Assembly: GCF_014171475.1 (NCBI RefSeq)
Contig: NZ_CP048817.1
Location: 4,928,501-4,992,500, forward strand
Reading direction: 5' to 3'
DNA: 64,000 nt
Origin: Sphingomonas sp. So64.6b
Lineage (GTDB): Bacteria; Pseudomonadota; Alphaproteobacteria; Sphingomonadales; Sphingomonadaceae
Shown here: piece after piece, positions 16,889 through 26,853 of the stretch
Position numbering within the stretch: position 1 is the first letter of the stretch
How the letters are laid out: every line of letters begins with the position of its first letter
Position numbers and translations under genes: made by a program
The notes under the pieces: generated by a model
What the model was told of the DNA's origin: nothing
Databases searched by the model: none
What the model saw: only the letters and a program-made list of their open reading frames with translations

Positions 16889-17781
16889 GCGTCGATCCTC
16901 GCGACGATTTTCCCGATCGCGCGCGTGATGTCCCCGGTCCGGTAGCCAAGCGCGCGTCGGCTTTCGTCCGCCGCGTACGCCAGGGTCACTGCGCGACCAT
17001 GGATGATATAATTGTCGGGCAGCATCGGATGCTGTTCGTCGCGAGACTCCAGGGTTCTGGTCGAACCCGCCGCATCGAAGATGCGCTGAAAGAAATCGCG
17101 ATAGGAAAGATTCTCGTCGCCGATCAGATAGGCGTGCCCTGACTCGGCATTATCGATCGCGCCGGCGATCGCCTCGGCGAGCGAAGCGGCGCTCATATAA
17201 TTGGTGCCGCCCGCCGGCGCGAAATCGGGGATGTCGGGCCGCTCGCCGCGTGCCCAGGCGACCAGGCCGCGATATCGTTCGGTACTGGGGCCAGGGATGG
17301 TGCCGACGATCGAGGGCGGGTTGAGCGTCGCGACGTTGAAGCCCGGTGCGGCAAGCGCACGTGTATTCTCGTCGGCGAGCTGGCGCGCGCGGACATAGGC
17401 GCTGGTCCCGGCCAGTTGCGGCATGACCTGATGATAATAGCTGCCGATCTGGACAAACCGTCCCACACCAGCGTCGCGCGCCAGCCGGGCCAGCGCGGGG
17501 ACCCCCTCAATCTGCGCTGCGCGCCAGAATTCGGCATCGTCCTGGCCGGCGCCTTTGTGGCGGACATCCTGCCCGGCGGCGAAGACGATCGCATCAAAGC
17601 GGCTGAGCTGCGCGGCGGTGAAGCTTTGTGCGACATAATCGCCGATCACTTGCGGGTAAGGCGCGACTTCGTCCGGTTTCGCGACGCGCGCCGAGACCGA
17701 TATTTCATGGCCGAGCGCGGACAGATGAGCCGCCGCGTGCGACCCGATCATGCCGCTGCCGCCGATGATCAGCACCTTCAT
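16885..17781 (-). CDS. NAD-dependent epimerase/dehydratase-like protein (extended SDR)
   Basis: This 298-residue protein starts MKVLIIGGSGMIGSHAA, a Rossmann nucleotide-binding loop of extended SDRs. The catalytic region has YVRARQLADEN in place of the usual YxxxK, so activity is uncertain; atypical extended SDRs often only bind NADP(H). The C-terminal part resembles sugar epimerase and isoflavone-reductase-like folds. ATG 17781 is the natural start; longer frames cross into the promoter region. It is divergent from the MBL-fold gene across an intergenic region with two copies of the island's shared motif. Confidence 0.75.
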   Translation of the reverse strand: MKVLIIGGSGMIGSHAAAHLSALGHEISVSARVAKPDEVAPYPQVIGDYVAQSFTAAQLSRFDAIVFAAGQDVRHKGAGQDDAEFWRAAQIEGVPALARLARDAGVGRFVQIGSYYHQVMPQLAGTSAYVRARQLADENTRALAAPGFNVATLNPPSIVGTIPGPSTERYRGLVAWARGERPDIPDFAPAGGTNYMSAASLAEAIAGAIDNAESGHAYLIGDENLSYRDFFQRIFDAAGSTRTLESRDEQHPMLPDNYIIHGRAVTLAYAADESRRALGYRTGDITRAIGKIVARIDA

Positions 17782-17845
17782 CGCACCATCCTCCCAATCG
17801 TTCTTCACCGATTTTCCCAGGTTTTCCGGGCGCGACGACAACGGC

Positions 17846-17890
17846 GCCATCCCCATTTGGCGGGCGCGCGGGTCACCAAATGAGGGTCGC
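17846..17890. promoter_or_regulatory. Divergent promoter with two copies of the shared island motif
   Basis: The first copy, with CATTTGG at 17854-17860, reads on the minus strand as CCAAATGGGGATGGC toward the epimerase-like gene (79 bp to its start). The second, CACCAAATGAGGGTCGC, starts at about 17874 and points to the MBL-fold gene (91 bp to its start). Each divergent gene thus has its own correctly oriented copy. The 15-nt core of the first copy is identical to the one before the LuxR gene. Confidence 0.65.
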
Positions 17891-17966
17891 GGGCGCGGAA
17901 CGCCTTGCCCTAATCTGCCATGGTGCCGTCGCCGGCAGAGCGGCAATCCGGAGAGGCAGTCATTCG

Positions 17967-18965
17967 ATGGGTTCATGGGCTTACCGCAAGGGTCTGCACG
18001 ACCTGGGCAACGGAAGCTGGGCCTATTTACAGCCGGACGGCGGCTGGGGCTGGAGCAACAGCGGTTTCATTTCAAGCGGTGGCGAGAATGTGTTGGTCGA
18101 TACGCTGTTCGACTTGCCGCTGACCGCCGAGATGCTGCGGACTTTGCGTGCATCTATTCCCGGCGCGGAGCGGATCGGCACCATCGTCAACACCCATAAC
18201 AATGGCGACCACACGTTCGGCAACCAGCTGGTCGAGGGCGCGCGGATCCTGACCACGCGCGCGGTGGGCGAGGGGATGGAACATGAAAGCCCCGACCGGT
18301 TGCTTCAGGTCCTCGCCAACCCCGACGTGCTTGGCGATGGCGGGCGCTTCATGGCCGAAATCTTCGGCAAGTTCGATTTCACCGGTATCAAGCTGCCGCC
18401 AGCGACCGACCTGTTCGAGGGATCGTTCGACCTGACGGTCGGCGACAAGGTGGTGCGGCTGATCGATGTCGGGCCGGCGCATACGACCAGCGACCTGCTG
18501 GTCCATGTGCCGGAGGACCGGCTGGTCTATACCGGCGACATCATGTTCCATCAGGGACATATCGTGATCTGGGCCGGGCCGATCACCAACTGGATCCGCG
18601 CATGCGACCTGATCCTGAGCTGGGACGTCGAGACGATCGTGCCCGGTCACGGCCCGATCGCGGACCGCAACGATGTGCGCAACTTCCGCGATTATCTCCA
18701 CTATCTGCATGACGAGACGCGCACGCGCTATGATGCCGGGATGAGCTTTCAGGAAGCGGCGTTCGACATCCGCTTTGGCAAGTTCGATCATTTTGGCGAT
18801 GCCGAGCGTACCGTGATCAACGTCCATGCGCTGTACGGCGAGTTCGCCGGCGAGCGACCGGCGGTACAGCCCGGCGAGATCTGGAACCTGATGGCGCGCT
18901 ACGCCAGGGAGCGCGCGGCGCTCGGCCGCTGTAGCGGCTGCGCCGATCCGGCGCACCGGCATTAG
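17967..18965 (+). CDS. MBL-fold metallo-hydrolase with altered zinc motif
   Basis: This is a 332-residue metallo-beta-lactamase-fold protein. The usual HxHxDH motif reads THNNGDHTFGN (His77, Asn79, Asp81, His82), so the second histidine is replaced by Asn. Later ligands are present: DVGPAHTTSD, YTGDIMFHQGH and VPGHGP. Relatives hydrolyse thioesters, lactones or other esters. ATG 17967 follows GGAGAGG at 17951-17957. It heads an operon of eight genes that includes ipdC and fadD3, so a thioesterase or lactonase step in ring degradation is possible. Confidence 0.85.
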   Translation: MGSWAYRKGLHDLGNGSWAYLQPDGGWGWSNSGFISSGGENVLVDTLFDLPLTAEMLRTLRASIPGAERIGTIVNTHNNGDHTFGNQLVEGARILTTRAVGEGMEHESPDRLLQVLANPDVLGDGGRFMAEIFGKFDFTGIKLPPATDLFEGSFDLTVGDKVVRLIDVGPAHTTSDLLVHVPEDRLVYTGDIMFHQGHIVIWAGPITNWIRACDLILSWDVETIVPGHGPIADRNDVRNFRDYLHYLHDETRTRYDAGMSFQEAAFDIRFGKFDHFGDAERTVINVHALYGEFAGERPAVQPGEIWNLMARYARERAALGRCSGCADPAHRH

Positions 18966-18977
18966 GATGCGGGCGGC

Positions 18978-19919
18978 ATGAAGCTCGTCACTTTCGAACG
19001 CACCGATGGGCAGTGCCATATCGGCGCGCTGCGCGCGGGCGAACGCGAGATCGTCGATCTCACCGCTGCCGGCGATGCCGTGTTCGCGGATATGCTCAAC
19101 CTGATCGATGGCGGGGATGCGGCGCTGGATCGGGCACATGACGTCTTTGCGGCGGCGGCGCAGGTCGTTGCGATCGATCAGGTCGGGCTATTGTCGCCGG
19201 TGCCGGAGCCGCGCGCGATTCTCGATTGCCTGTGCTTCGAAGAGCATCTGATGAATGCCGGCCGTTACCGGCATGTCGTCACCAATGGCGCGCCGCTGGT
19301 CGACAAGGCCGATGGACCGCCGCCGATCTTTCGCGAACTGCCGCTCTACTACAAGGGCAACCGTTTCAGCGTGGTCGGCGCGGAGTCGGACATCGTCTGC
19401 CCGCGCTATAGCCGCTTCCTCGATTATGAACTGGAATTCGGCGTGTTCCTCGGCCGCCGGGGCAAGGACTGGAAAGTCGAGGAAGCTGCCGATGCGATTT
19501 TCGGCTATGCGATCTTCAACGACGCCAGCGCGCGCGATCGCCAGATGCATGAGATGCGCGGCATGCTCGGCCCGGCCAAGGGCAAGGATTTCGACACCGG
19601 CAATGTCATCGGCCCGTGGCTGGTGACGAAGGATGAGGTCCCGGTCGAACGCGGCCTTCGCATGCGCGCCTGGATTAATGGCGACCTGGTGACCGACGGC
19701 AATAGCGGCGCGATGATGCACAGTTTCCCCGAGATTATCGCCTATGCATCGCAGGACGAGACGCGGCAGCCGGGCGAGTTCATCGGATCGGGCACGGTCG
19801 GGGGCGGATGCAGCCTGGAGCATGGCCGCTTCCTGAAACATGGCGATGTGCTGGAACTGGAGGTCGAAGGGCTGGGACGTCAGCGCAGCCGCATCGTGTT
19901 TCAGGACGGCGGCGCATGA
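18978..19919 (+). CDS. Fumarylacetoacetate hydrolase family protein
   Basis: This 313-residue enzyme has the FAH C-terminal domain: LDYELEFGVFLGR provides two acidic metal ligands, FNDASARDRQMHEM the third, then a KDFDTGNVIGPWLV segment. Family members cleave C-C bonds of acylpyruvates, hydrate dienoates or decarboxylate ring-cleavage products. It overlaps the next SDR gene by 4 bp (ATGA). In steroid pathways a related enzyme handles 2-hydroxyhexadienoate, but no ring A/B genes are nearby, so the substrate is left open. Confidence 0.88.
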   Translation: MKLVTFERTDGQCHIGALRAGEREIVDLTAAGDAVFADMLNLIDGGDAALDRAHDVFAAAAQVVAIDQVGLLSPVPEPRAILDCLCFEEHLMNAGRYRHVVTNGAPLVDKADGPPPIFRELPLYYKGNRFSVVGAESDIVCPRYSRFLDYELEFGVFLGRRGKDWKVEEAADAIFGYAIFNDASARDRQMHEMRGMLGPAKGKDFDTGNVIGPWLVTKDEVPVERGLRMRAWINGDLVTDGNSGAMMHSFPEIIAYASQDETRQPGEFIGSGTVGGGCSLEHGRFLKHGDVLELEVEGLGRQRSRIVFQDGGA

Positions 19920-20794
19920 CCGAGCTGCAAGGGCGTATCGCGATCGTGACCGGCGCCAGCCGTGGGATCGGCGAAGCGACGGCGGAGCGGTTCGCTGCGG
20001 CGGGGGCGATGGTCATCGCAGCCGCGCGGACCATTGGCGACGAGACAAATCCCGAGCCTGATACGCTTTCCCATACGGTGGCTCAGATTCGTGCGCGTGG
20101 CAGCGAGGCGCATGCGCTGGCCGTCGATCTCGCCCGTCCGGAATCGCGCGCGGCGTTCATCGATGCGGTACTCAAGCGTTTCGGCCGGGTCGACATATTG
20201 ATCAACAATGCCGGAATCGCGGGGCTTGGCGCGCGCAGCTGGGACATGCCCGACAAGCATTTTCGCCGCGTCTTCGAAGTCGATGTCTTCGCACCGCGCG
20301 ATCTGATGATGCGCGTGATTCCGGGGATGATCGAACGCGGCTATGGCCGGATCGTCAATGTATCGTCGACCGTGGCCGATCGTGCCGCGCCCAATCCGGA
20401 AGGGCCGCCCTTTTTCGATTTCCATCGCAGGGCCGGTGTGTCGGCGTATTGCTCGGCCAAGAGCGCGCTCAATCTGTTCACCCGCGCTGTCGCGGCGGAG
20501 CTGCAGGGCAGCGGCGTATCGGCGAATATCGTGTCGCCGGTCAATTCGGTGATGACGCGCGGTACGCGCGAATTGATGGCAAAGGGCGTGGTCAAGGCCG
20601 AACGCGTGCGGACACCGGAGGATCCGGAGACGATGGCCGAGGCGATCCTGGCGCTTTGTGCCGCCGATCCGGCGACGACCAACGGGCTGACGACCTATAG
20701 CGGCCAGTATCTCGCCGCGATCGGCCGTGCGGTGCGGGGTCGCGATGGGGGAGTGTTCGACGCGGGCATCGCCACGGAATCGGTGCGGTACTGA
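19916..20794 (+). CDS. SDR family oxidoreductase
   Basis: This 292-residue short-chain dehydrogenase has the cofactor loop TGASRGIG (12-19) and NNAG (97-100), with catalytic Ser150 or Ser151, Tyr178 and Lys182 (YCSAK). An insertion between Ser and Tyr (PNPEGPPFFDFHRR) distinguishes it from plain FabG-like enzymes. It is in the middle of the rightward operon, coupled to the FAH gene by an ATGA overlap and followed after one base by the TIM-barrel gene. The substrate is unknown; a hydroxyacyl-CoA or hydroxysteroid is likely from context. Confidence 0.88.
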   Translation: MTELQGRIAIVTGASRGIGEATAERFAAAGAMVIAAARTIGDETNPEPDTLSHTVAQIRARGSEAHALAVDLARPESRAAFIDAVLKRFGRVDILINNAGIAGLGARSWDMPDKHFRRVFEVDVFAPRDLMMRVIPGMIERGYGRIVNVSSTVADRAAPNPEGPPFFDFHRRAGVSAYCSAKSALNLFTRAVAAELQGSGVSANIVSPVNSVMTRGTRELMAKGVVKAERVRTPEDPETMAEAILALCAADPATTNGLTTYSGQYLAAIGRAVRGRDGGVFDAGIATESVRY

Positions 20795-20795
20795 C

Positions 20796-21602
20796 GTGGC
20801 GATTCTCGATCATCTGACCATCGCCTCGGCGACGCCGCTCGAACTGATCGCCGCGGCCGCCGGGGCCGGCTTCGATGGTATCGGGCTGTTCCTGCATGGC
20901 ATGCCCGAAATTGCGGGCATGGCTGATTTCGACCTGATCCACGACTTGAACGCGCGTCGTGCCTGTCGCGATGCGGCGGTAGGTACCGGGTGCGGCATTG
21001 CGATTGCCTATCCCTTCACCGTGTCCCGTACATCGCTGCCGGAGCATTTTCGGCAGTCGCTGGATGCCGCCGCCGAACTCGGCGCCCGTGCGGTCAATTT
21101 GCTGATCTTCGACCGCGAACCGGCGCGGCGCGGCGAAACCGTGGCCGGGATTTACCATGAGGCTCAAGTTCGCGGGCTGCAGGTCGGCGTCGAATTCTTC
21201 CCCGTGTCGGCGATCGCAAATTTCGCTGCGGCGGTCGCCCTGTGCGACGCGGTGCCTGGCCTCAAGGTCACCGTCGATCTGCTGCATCTGCATCGCGCCG
21301 GGGATAGCCCGACGAACGTCAATGCACATCGCGATCGCGTATTGATGGCGCAGATTTGCGATGCACCGCGAACCGCCCCTGCCGACCTGTTCGCCGAGGC
21401 AAGCTACGACCGGTTGCTTCCCGGCGATGGCGATCTGCAACCGGCGGCCCTGTTGGATGTGCTCGGCCCCGGCATGGAGTTCAGCATCGAGGCGCCCGTT
21501 CTGGATACGGCGCATTTACCGCATATCGAATGCGCACGACGAGCAAAGCAGGCGGCGGATCGGCTGCTCGAAGCCGCCGCGCTACGCCGGACCGAACCAT
21601 GA
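20796..21602 (+). CDS. Sugar phosphate isomerase/epimerase-like TIM-barrel protein
   Basis: This 268-residue protein has the xylose-isomerase-like TIM-barrel fold. Metal-ligand candidates appear in VGVEFFPVSAI, KVTVDLLHLHRAG, AQICDAP and the closing PGDGDL segment. The GTG start at 20796 comes one base after the preceding stop. Such proteins act as epimerases, hydroxypyruvate isomerases or 3-dehydroshikimate-dehydratase-like enzymes. A second, unrelated copy lies at 10883. Its position among acyl-CoA genes is unusual; possibly it acts on a keto-acid released in the pathway. Confidence 0.78.
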   Translation: MAILDHLTIASATPLELIAAAAGAGFDGIGLFLHGMPEIAGMADFDLIHDLNARRACRDAAVGTGCGIAIAYPFTVSRTSLPEHFRQSLDAAAELGARAVNLLIFDREPARRGETVAGIYHEAQVRGLQVGVEFFPVSAIANFAAAVALCDAVPGLKVTVDLLHLHRAGDSPTNVNAHRDRVLMAQICDAPRTAPADLFAEASYDRLLPGDGDLQPAALLDVLGPGMEFSIEAPVLDTAHLPHIECARRAKQAADRLLEAAALRRTEP

Positions 21603-22519
21603 CCAAGACACCGGAGAGCCCAATGAGCGACCTTGTCGACCCCCATCCGCAAACTCATGTCTATGAAACCGAAGAGCCGGTTCGCTACGAGGTCGACGGC
21701 GCGGTCGCCCATATCGTCATGAACCGACCGACCTATCACAACGCCCAGAACAACCAGATGACTTACGCACTGGACGACGCGTTCCGGCGCGCGGTGGACG
21801 ACGATGCGATCCGCGCGATCGTGCTGCGCGGCGAGGGCAAGCATTTCTCTGCCGGACACGATATCGGCACACCCGGCCGCGACCTCGGCGCGTCATGGGA
21901 CCGACGGCATCTGGTGGCCGATCATGTCAACAAGCCGGCGGCGGAACTGCTCTACACGCGCGAGCATGAGGTTTATCTCGGGATGTGCCGACGCTGGCGC
22001 GACATCTCCAAACCGACCATCGCCGCGGTGCAGGGCGCATGCATTGCCGGCGGGCTGATGCTTGCCTGGGTGTGCGACCTGATCGTCGCGACCGATGACG
22101 CGTTTTTTCAGGATCCGGTCGGGCGGATGGGCATTCCAGGCGTGGAATATTTCGCGCACGGTTTCGAACTGCCACCGCGCGTCGCGAAGGAATTCATCCT
22201 GCTCGGGGAGCGCATGCCGGCGGCGCGCGCGTATAATTTCGGCATGGTCAATCGCCTGTCGACGCGCGACACACTGCTGGCGGACGTGAAGGCGATCGCC
22301 GACGAGCTCGCCGGCCGCGATCGGCTGGGTAACTGGCTGACCAAGCAGGCGCTCAATCATGTCGAGGATCTGCGCGGCAAGCGGACCGCGATGGACGCGG
22401 TGTTCCACATGCATCATTTCGCCCATGCGCAGAGCAATTTGGTCAACACCAATAATCTCGGCGGGATGGACGCGAAATCCATGGCCGCCGCCAACAAGCA
22501 GCAGGCAGAGAAGCCGTGA
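21599..22519 (+). CDS. Enoyl-CoA hydratase/isomerase (crotonase) family
   Basis: This protein has about 306 residues from ATG 21599, which overlaps the previous stop as ATGA; ATG 21623, just after GGAGAG, would give 298. The crotonase signature is clear: EGKHFSAGHDIG forms the first oxyanion-hole loop and VQGACIAGGLMLAWVCDL the second, with an ALNHVEDLRG C-terminal helix. The long loop after the first motif and the C-terminal extension are typical of actinobacterial-type steroid and aromatic hydratases. It overlaps ipdC by GTGA, so a hydration or C-C bond step in the same pathway is likely. Confidence 0.9.
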   Translation: MTKTPESPMSDLVDPHPQTHVYETEEPVRYEVDGAVAHIVMNRPTYHNAQNNQMTYALDDAFRRAVDDDAIRAIVLRGEGKHFSAGHDIGTPGRDLGASWDRRHLVADHVNKPAAELLYTREHEVYLGMCRRWRDISKPTIAAVQGACIAGGLMLAWVCDLIVATDDAFFQDPVGRMGIPGVEYFAHGFELPPRVAKEFILLGERMPAARAYNFGMVNRLSTRDTLLADVKAIADELAGRDRLGNWLTKQALNHVEDLRGKRTAMDAVFHMHHFAHAQSNLVNTNNLGGMDAKSMAAANKQQAEKP

Positions 22520-23583
22520 GCGATGCGCTCGCCACCCTGCTGACCGAGCGCCTGGGCTGCCACGCGCCGATCATCCAGACCGCGATGGGATGGGTGGCGG
22601 AGCCGCAATTGGTGATCGCCAGCTCCAACGCGGGGGCGTTTGGTTTTCTCGGGTGCGCGGTGATGACGCCGGACGAGGCGGCGACGAAGATCGCTGCGGT
22701 GCGCGGCGGCACTGACAAGGCATTCGGGGTCAATTTCCACAGCTTCCAACCAGGCGCGGACCGCATCGTCGATCTGATCCTGGCCAATAAGGATCAGGTT
22801 CGCGCGGTGAGTTTCGGGCGCGGACCGAATGCGAAGATGATCGGACGCTTCCGGGATGCCGGTATCCTGTGCATCCCGACGGTCGGCGCGGTGAAGCATG
22901 CGGTTAAGATGGCCGAACTCGGCGTCGATATGGTGACGGTGCAGGGTGGCGAAGGCGGCGGACATACCGGGTCGGTGCCGACCACGGTGCTGTTGCCGCA
23001 AGTGCTCGACGCGGTGCAGGTGCCGGTGATCGCGGCGGGTGGCTTTGCCGACGGGCGCGGGCTGGCGGCGGCGCTTGCCTATGGCGCGGTTGGGATCGCA
23101 ATGGGCACGCGTTTCCTGCTGACTCGCGAAAGCCCGGTGCCGGAGGTAAGCAAGGGCGTGTATCTGAAGGCGGCGACCGACGATATCTATGTCACGACGC
23201 GCCTCGACGGCGTGCCGCAACGCATGGTCCGCACCGCGCTGATGGATCGGATCGAGCGGTCCGGCGGACTCGGCATGTGGCTGCGTGCATTCGAGGCCGG
23301 GCTGGCGATGAAGAGACAGACCGGCGCGTCATGGCGCGATATGCTTGCCTCGGCGCGCGGCATGACCGCGCATGGCGCGATGCCGCTACGTCAGGCGATG
23401 ATGGCAGCGACGATGCCGACACTGATCCGCAAAGCGGTGGTCGAGGGCGATATCGCCAATGGTGTGATGGCGACCGGCGTGGTCGCCGGGCGGATCGATA
23501 ACTTGCCGAGCTGCCAGGAACTGGTCGACGAAATCCTGCGCGACGCGCGCCAGCGCATCGCCGCGCTGGCCGGCAGCGCTTAA
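22516..23583 (+). CDS. ipdC: IpdC-like FMN-dependent enzyme (nitronate monooxygenase fold)
   Basis: This 355-residue TIM-barrel flavoprotein has [12 protein letters not shown] and [22 protein letters not shown], the FMN phosphate-binding segments of the 2-nitropropane-dioxygenase family. In actinobacterial steroid degradation, IpdC of this family introduces a ring double bond into an HIP-derived CoA ester before ring D hydrolysis. The assignment rests on family plus the presence of ipdA, ipdB, ipdF, echA20, fadA6 and fadD3 in the window. It starts with GTG 22516 overlapping the hydratase stop. A generic nitronate monooxygenase is the alternative. Confidence 0.82.
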   Translation: MSDALATLLTERLGCHAPIIQTAMGWVAEPQLVIASSNAGAFGFLGCAVMTPDEAATKIAAVRGGTDKAFGVNFHSFQPGADRIVDLILANKDQVRAVSFGRGPNAKMIGRFRDAGILCIPTVGAVKHAVKMAELGVDMVTVQGGEGGGHTGSVPTTVLLPQVLDAVQVPVIAAGGFADGRGLAAALAYGAVGIAMGTRFLLTRESPVPEVSKGVYLKAATDDIYVTTRLDGVPQRMVRTALMDRIERSGGLGMWLRAFEAGLAMKRQTGASWRDMLASARGMTAHGAMPLRQAMMAATMPTLIRKAVVEGDIANGVMATGVVAGRIDNLPSCQELVDEILRDARQRIAALAGSA

Positions 23584-23608
23584 GACATTAGCGGAACGAA
23601 GGACCATC

Positions 23609-24811
23609 ATGCGCGAAGCAGCTATCATCTCCACCGCCCGTACCGGTGTCGGCAAGGCCTATCGTGGCGCATTCAACGACACCGAGGCGCCGATGCTGTC
23701 GGCGCATGTCGTCAATGCCGCGATCGATCGCGCGGGGGTCGATCCGGCGCGGATCGACGATGTCTATCTCGGTGTCGGCAATCACTGGAACACGCAAAGC
23801 TATAATCTCGGCCGGCTGACGGTGCATGCGTCAGTGCTGCCCGACACGACCAGCGGCTTTACGATGGACCGCAAATGTTCGTCCGGACTGAACGCGGTCG
23901 CCTTTGCCGCACGCGCGATCATGACCGATGAGATCGACGTGGCGATCGCCGGGGGTATGGAAAGCATCTCGCTGACGCTCAACAAGCATGCGCCGGCATG
24001 GCGCAACCGCGCCGAATTGGTGAAACAGCATGACCCCCACGCCTATATGGCGATGATCGAGACGGCCGAAATCGTCGCCGAGCGCTATGGCGTGAGCCGC
24101 GAGGATCAGGACCGTTTCGCGGCACTCAGCCAGCAACGCGCCGCTGCGGCGCAGAGCGCCGGGCGGTTCGACGCGGAGATCGCCCCGATCACGGTCGATA
24201 AGGCGCTGTTCGACAAGGAAGGTAATGAAACCGGCAAGGAAGCGGTGACGCTGGCCCATGACGAGGGCGTGCGCGCGGGCACGACCTATGAGGCGCTGGC
24301 CGGGCTCAAGCCGGTGTTCAGGGATGGGCTGGTGGTCAAGGAAGGCCGCCACATCACCGCCGGCAATGCCAGTCAGCTGTCGGACGGCGCGTCGGCGCAG
24401 GTCGTGATGGACCTTGCCACCGCGCAGCGCGAAGGGTTGCCGGTGCTCGGCGTGTATCGCGGTTTCCAAGTGGCGGGCTGCGGGGCCGATGAAATGGGCA
24501 TCGGTCCGGTCTTTGCCATCCCCAAGCTGCTGCGGCGCGCGGGTCTCAAGCTCGACGATATCGGCCTGTTCGAGATCAACGAGGCGTTCGCCAGCCAGGC
24601 GGTCTATTGCCAGCGCAAGCTCGGCATCGATCCCGACCGGCTTAACGTCGATGGCGGCGGTATCGCCATCGGCCATCCGTTCGGGATGACCGGAAGCCGG
24701 CTGGTCGGCCATGCGCTGATCGAGGGCAAGCGCCGCGGCGTCAAATATGTCGTGGTGTCGATGTGCGTTGCCGGGGGCATGGGTGCTGCCGGACTGTTCG
24801 AGGTCGCATGA
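23609..24811 (+). CDS. Thiolase (acetyl-CoA C-acyltransferase family)
   Basis: This 400-residue degradative thiolase carries the nucleophile Cys90 in [12 protein letters not shown], the active-site His356 in [12 protein letters not shown] and the second Cys386 in [13 protein letters not shown] (324-327) is also present. It should cleave a 3-ketoacyl-CoA with free CoA. It differs from the FadA6-type thiolase at 47910, so the island has two with presumably different substrates. It overlaps the ligase gene downstream by ATGA. The acyl chain used cannot be told; a C/D-ring-derived dicarboxylyl-CoA or the side chain is possible. Confidence 0.9.
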   Translation: MREAAIISTARTGVGKAYRGAFNDTEAPMLSAHVVNAAIDRAGVDPARIDDVYLGVGNHWNTQSYNLGRLTVHASVLPDTTSGFTMDRKCSSGLNAVAFAARAIMTDEIDVAIAGGMESISLTLNKHAPAWRNRAELVKQHDPHAYMAMIETAEIVAERYGVSREDQDRFAALSQQRAAAAQSAGRFDAEIAPITVDKALFDKEGNETGKEAVTLAHDEGVRAGTTYEALAGLKPVFRDGLVVKEGRHITAGNASQLSDGASAQVVMDLATAQREGLPVLGVYRGFQVAGCGADEMGIGPVFAIPKLLRRAGLKLDDIGLFEINEAFASQAVYCQRKLGIDPDRLNVDGGGIAIGHPFGMTGSRLVGHALIEGKRRGVKYVVVSMCVAGGMGAAGLFEVA

Positions 24812-26364
24812 CCGAGGGCAATCATGACTGGCCGAAGACGATCGTGGCGGCGGCGGCGATCGCGGCCGAACGCTGGCCGTCGGCTCCGGCGCTGATCGAG
24901 CAGGGCCGCACGCTCAGCTTCGCCGAATTATGGGATGCAGCGCGCGCCGCGGCGTCGGCATTGCTCGCCCGCGGGATCATGCCGGGCGATCGCGTCGCGG
25001 TGTGGGCGCCCAACGTCGGCGAATGGATCTTCGCGGCACTCGGCGCGCATATCTGTGGCGCGGTGCTGATCCCGCTCAACACGCGTTACAAGGGCGAAGA
25101 GGCAGGCGAAATCCTGCGCCGCACACGCGCCGTGATGCTGTTCACCATGCGCGATTTTATCGGCACCGACTATCGCGCTTTACTCACCGGTCAGGTGCTG
25201 CCCAATCTGCGCGAGACGGTGACGCTCGAGGATTGGGATGCTTTCATCGCCTCGGGCCAGGGCGCCGCCGATCCGGCGGTCGACGCGGCGGTGGCGGCGC
25301 GCCATGGCGACGAATTGTCGGATATCATCTTCACCTCCGGCACCACCGGAGCGCCCAAGGGCGTGATGACCGCGCATGCTCAGGTTACGCGTATCTTCGG
25401 CGATTGGGCCATCCGGGTCGATTTGCGCGAGGGCGACCGGCACCTGATCGTCAATCCTTTCTCGCATACGTTCGGCTACAAGGCGGGCTGGGTCGCATGC
25501 CTGTTGCGCGGCGCGGCGATCGTGCCGCAGCCGGTGTTCGACGAAGCCGAGACCGCACGGCTGATCATGGCGCACAAGGTAAGCTTCATTCCGGGACCGC
25601 CGGCGATCTATCAGTCGCTGCTGCTCGCGCAAAAGGCATCGGCGGCGGCGGATTTTTCCTCGCTGCGCGTGGCCGTGACCGGTGGCGCGCCGGTACCCTC
25701 GGTCCTGGTCGAGCGGATGCGCGACGAACTCGGCATGCGCAATGTCGTCAATGGCTATGGCATGACGGAGCATGGCGCGATCACCATGACTCGGCAGGGC
25801 GACTCGCCCGACGTGATCGCCAATAGCTGCGGTTATCCGCTGCCCGGCGTCGAATTGCGCGTCGTCGATGATGATGGGCGCGACGTGACCTCCGGCATGG
25901 CGGGCGAGATCCTCGTGCGCAGCCACGCGGTGATGCGCGGTTATCTCGACGATCCGGCCGCGACTCGCGAAGCGGTCGATCCGGCCGGCTGGCTGCATAC
26001 CGGCGACATCGGAGCGCTCGACGACAAGGGTTATCTGCGCATCACGGATCGCAAGAAGGACATGTTCATCTCGGGCGGGTTCAATTGCTATCCGGCCGAG
26101 ATCGAAGCGCTGCTGTCGCGGCATCCGGCGGTCGAGATGGTCGCGGTGATCGGCGTGGCCGACGAACGCATGGGTGAGGTGGGCAAGGCGTTCATCGTGC
26201 TACGCCCCGGGACCGGGGCGACGCCCGACGAGATCCGCGGCTGGGCGCGAGACTTCATGTCGAACTACAAGGTGCCGCGGTCGATCGTGCTGGTCCCAAC
26301 GCTGCCGCGCAATGCGAGCGGCAAGGTGATGCGCGCGGTCTTGCGGGAAGGCGAAGCCGGCTGA
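24808..26364 (+). CDS. fadD3: HIP-CoA ligase (FadD3-like acyl-CoA synthetase)
   Basis: This 518-residue AMP-forming ligase has the ATP loop [10 protein letters not shown] (176-185), [10 protein letters not shown], the hinge [19 protein letters not shown] and the catalytic lysine in RNASGKVMR near the C-terminus. Several stretches recall mycobacterial FadD3, for example [19 protein letters not shown] and [11 protein letters not shown]. FadD3 activates HIP, the C/D-ring remnant left after A/B-ring removal, and so starts the final stage of steroid breakdown. It ends the rightward operon that also carries ipdC. The rest of the HIP set is at 42.8-53.6 kb. Confidence 0.85.
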   Translation: MTEGNHDWPKTIVAAAAIAAERWPSAPALIEQGRTLSFAELWDAARAAASALLARGIMPGDRVAVWAPNVGEWIFAALGAHICGAVLIPLNTRYKGEEAGEILRRTRAVMLFTMRDFIGTDYRALLTGQVLPNLRETVTLEDWDAFIASGQGAADPAVDAAVAARHGDELSDIIFTSGTTGAPKGVMTAHAQVTRIFGDWAIRVDLREGDRHLIVNPFSHTFGYKAGWVACLLRGAAIVPQPVFDEAETARLIMAHKVSFIPGPPAIYQSLLLAQKASAAADFSSLRVAVTGGAPVPSVLVERMRDELGMRNVVNGYGMTEHGAITMTRQGDSPDVIANSCGYPLPGVELRVVDDDGRDVTSGMAGEILVRSHAVMRGYLDDPAATREAVDPAGWLHTGDIGALDDKGYLRITDRKKDMFISGGFNCYPAEIEALLSRHPAVEMVAVIGVADERMGEVGKAFIVLRPGTGATPDEIRGWARDFMSNYKVPRSIVLVPTLPRNASGKVMRAVLREGEAG

Positions 26365-26853
26365 TCAGCCAGGTGCAAGCCGATCGTGGAAACCAGGCGA
26401 ACTGTCGACGCGCAGCCGGCTGAGGCGGCGATGCGCGATCAGCCAGCGGCTGCCGACCTTGCGGTAACGCTCATGATAATGGCCATAGCCGTGGAGGAAC
26501 TCCTCGCGCGCGCCATCCCGCCACCAGAGGTGATCCTCCATCGGCCAGATCCCGGTCGCCTCGCTATCCGACACAAAGTCGATTTCCGGGCAATGAGCGT
26601 GGTGGACCGATGTGACCCGCGCGATGCCCCCGGTCATATAATGCTCGATCGCCGCGGCGATCGCTGTCGAACCAACGATCGGCGCGCCTATCGCCTGTCC
26701 GTCTATCGAGACGCTCGAAAAGGTTTCCGACACCGCATCGTCGGTATGAAGCGCGGCATAGCGATGCCACTCCCCGGTATCCATGTAGCGCAGGCGTCGA
26801 GCGAACAGCGTCCTGATCTCCTCGATCGCGAGCAGCTTCTCGATGTCGGTCAT
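26365..26853 (-). CDS. SnoaL-like (NTF2-fold) protein
   Basis: This 162-residue single NTF2-like domain begins MTDIEKLLAIEEIRTLFARR, and WHRYAALHTDDAV is the usual early helix-strand unit. The VHHAHCPEIDF and HGYGHYHERYRK segments resemble SnoaL_4 proteins found in aromatic and steroid catabolic clusters. These act as isomerases, hydratases or dehydratases, or have no known activity. It is the last gene of the leftward unit from 32.5 kb; its ATG overlaps the ligase stop (TGATG). A similar protein is encoded at 37636, also at the end of a ligase-containing unit. Confidence 0.85.
   Translation of the reverse strand: MTDIEKLLAIEEIRTLFARRLRYMDTGEWHRYAALHTDDAVSETFSSVSIDGQAIGAPIVGSTAIAAAIEHYMTGGIARVTSVHHAHCPEIDFVSDSEATGIWPMEDHLWWRDGAREEFLHGYGHYHERYRKVGSRWLIAHRRLSRLRVDSSPGFHDRLAPG

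Noticed and set aside
18978..19919. Assigning the FAH-family protein as a 2-hydroxyhexadienoate hydratase of ring A/B cleavage
   Set aside because: None of the partner genes (aldolase, dehydrogenase, extradiol dioxygenase) is nearby, and the family is functionally broad.
23609..24811. Assigning this thiolase as FadA5 (steroid side-chain thiolase)
   Set aside because: The motifs around the nucleophile differ from FadA5, and the side-chain route visible here is aldolytic (Ltp2), so the gene was left unnamed.
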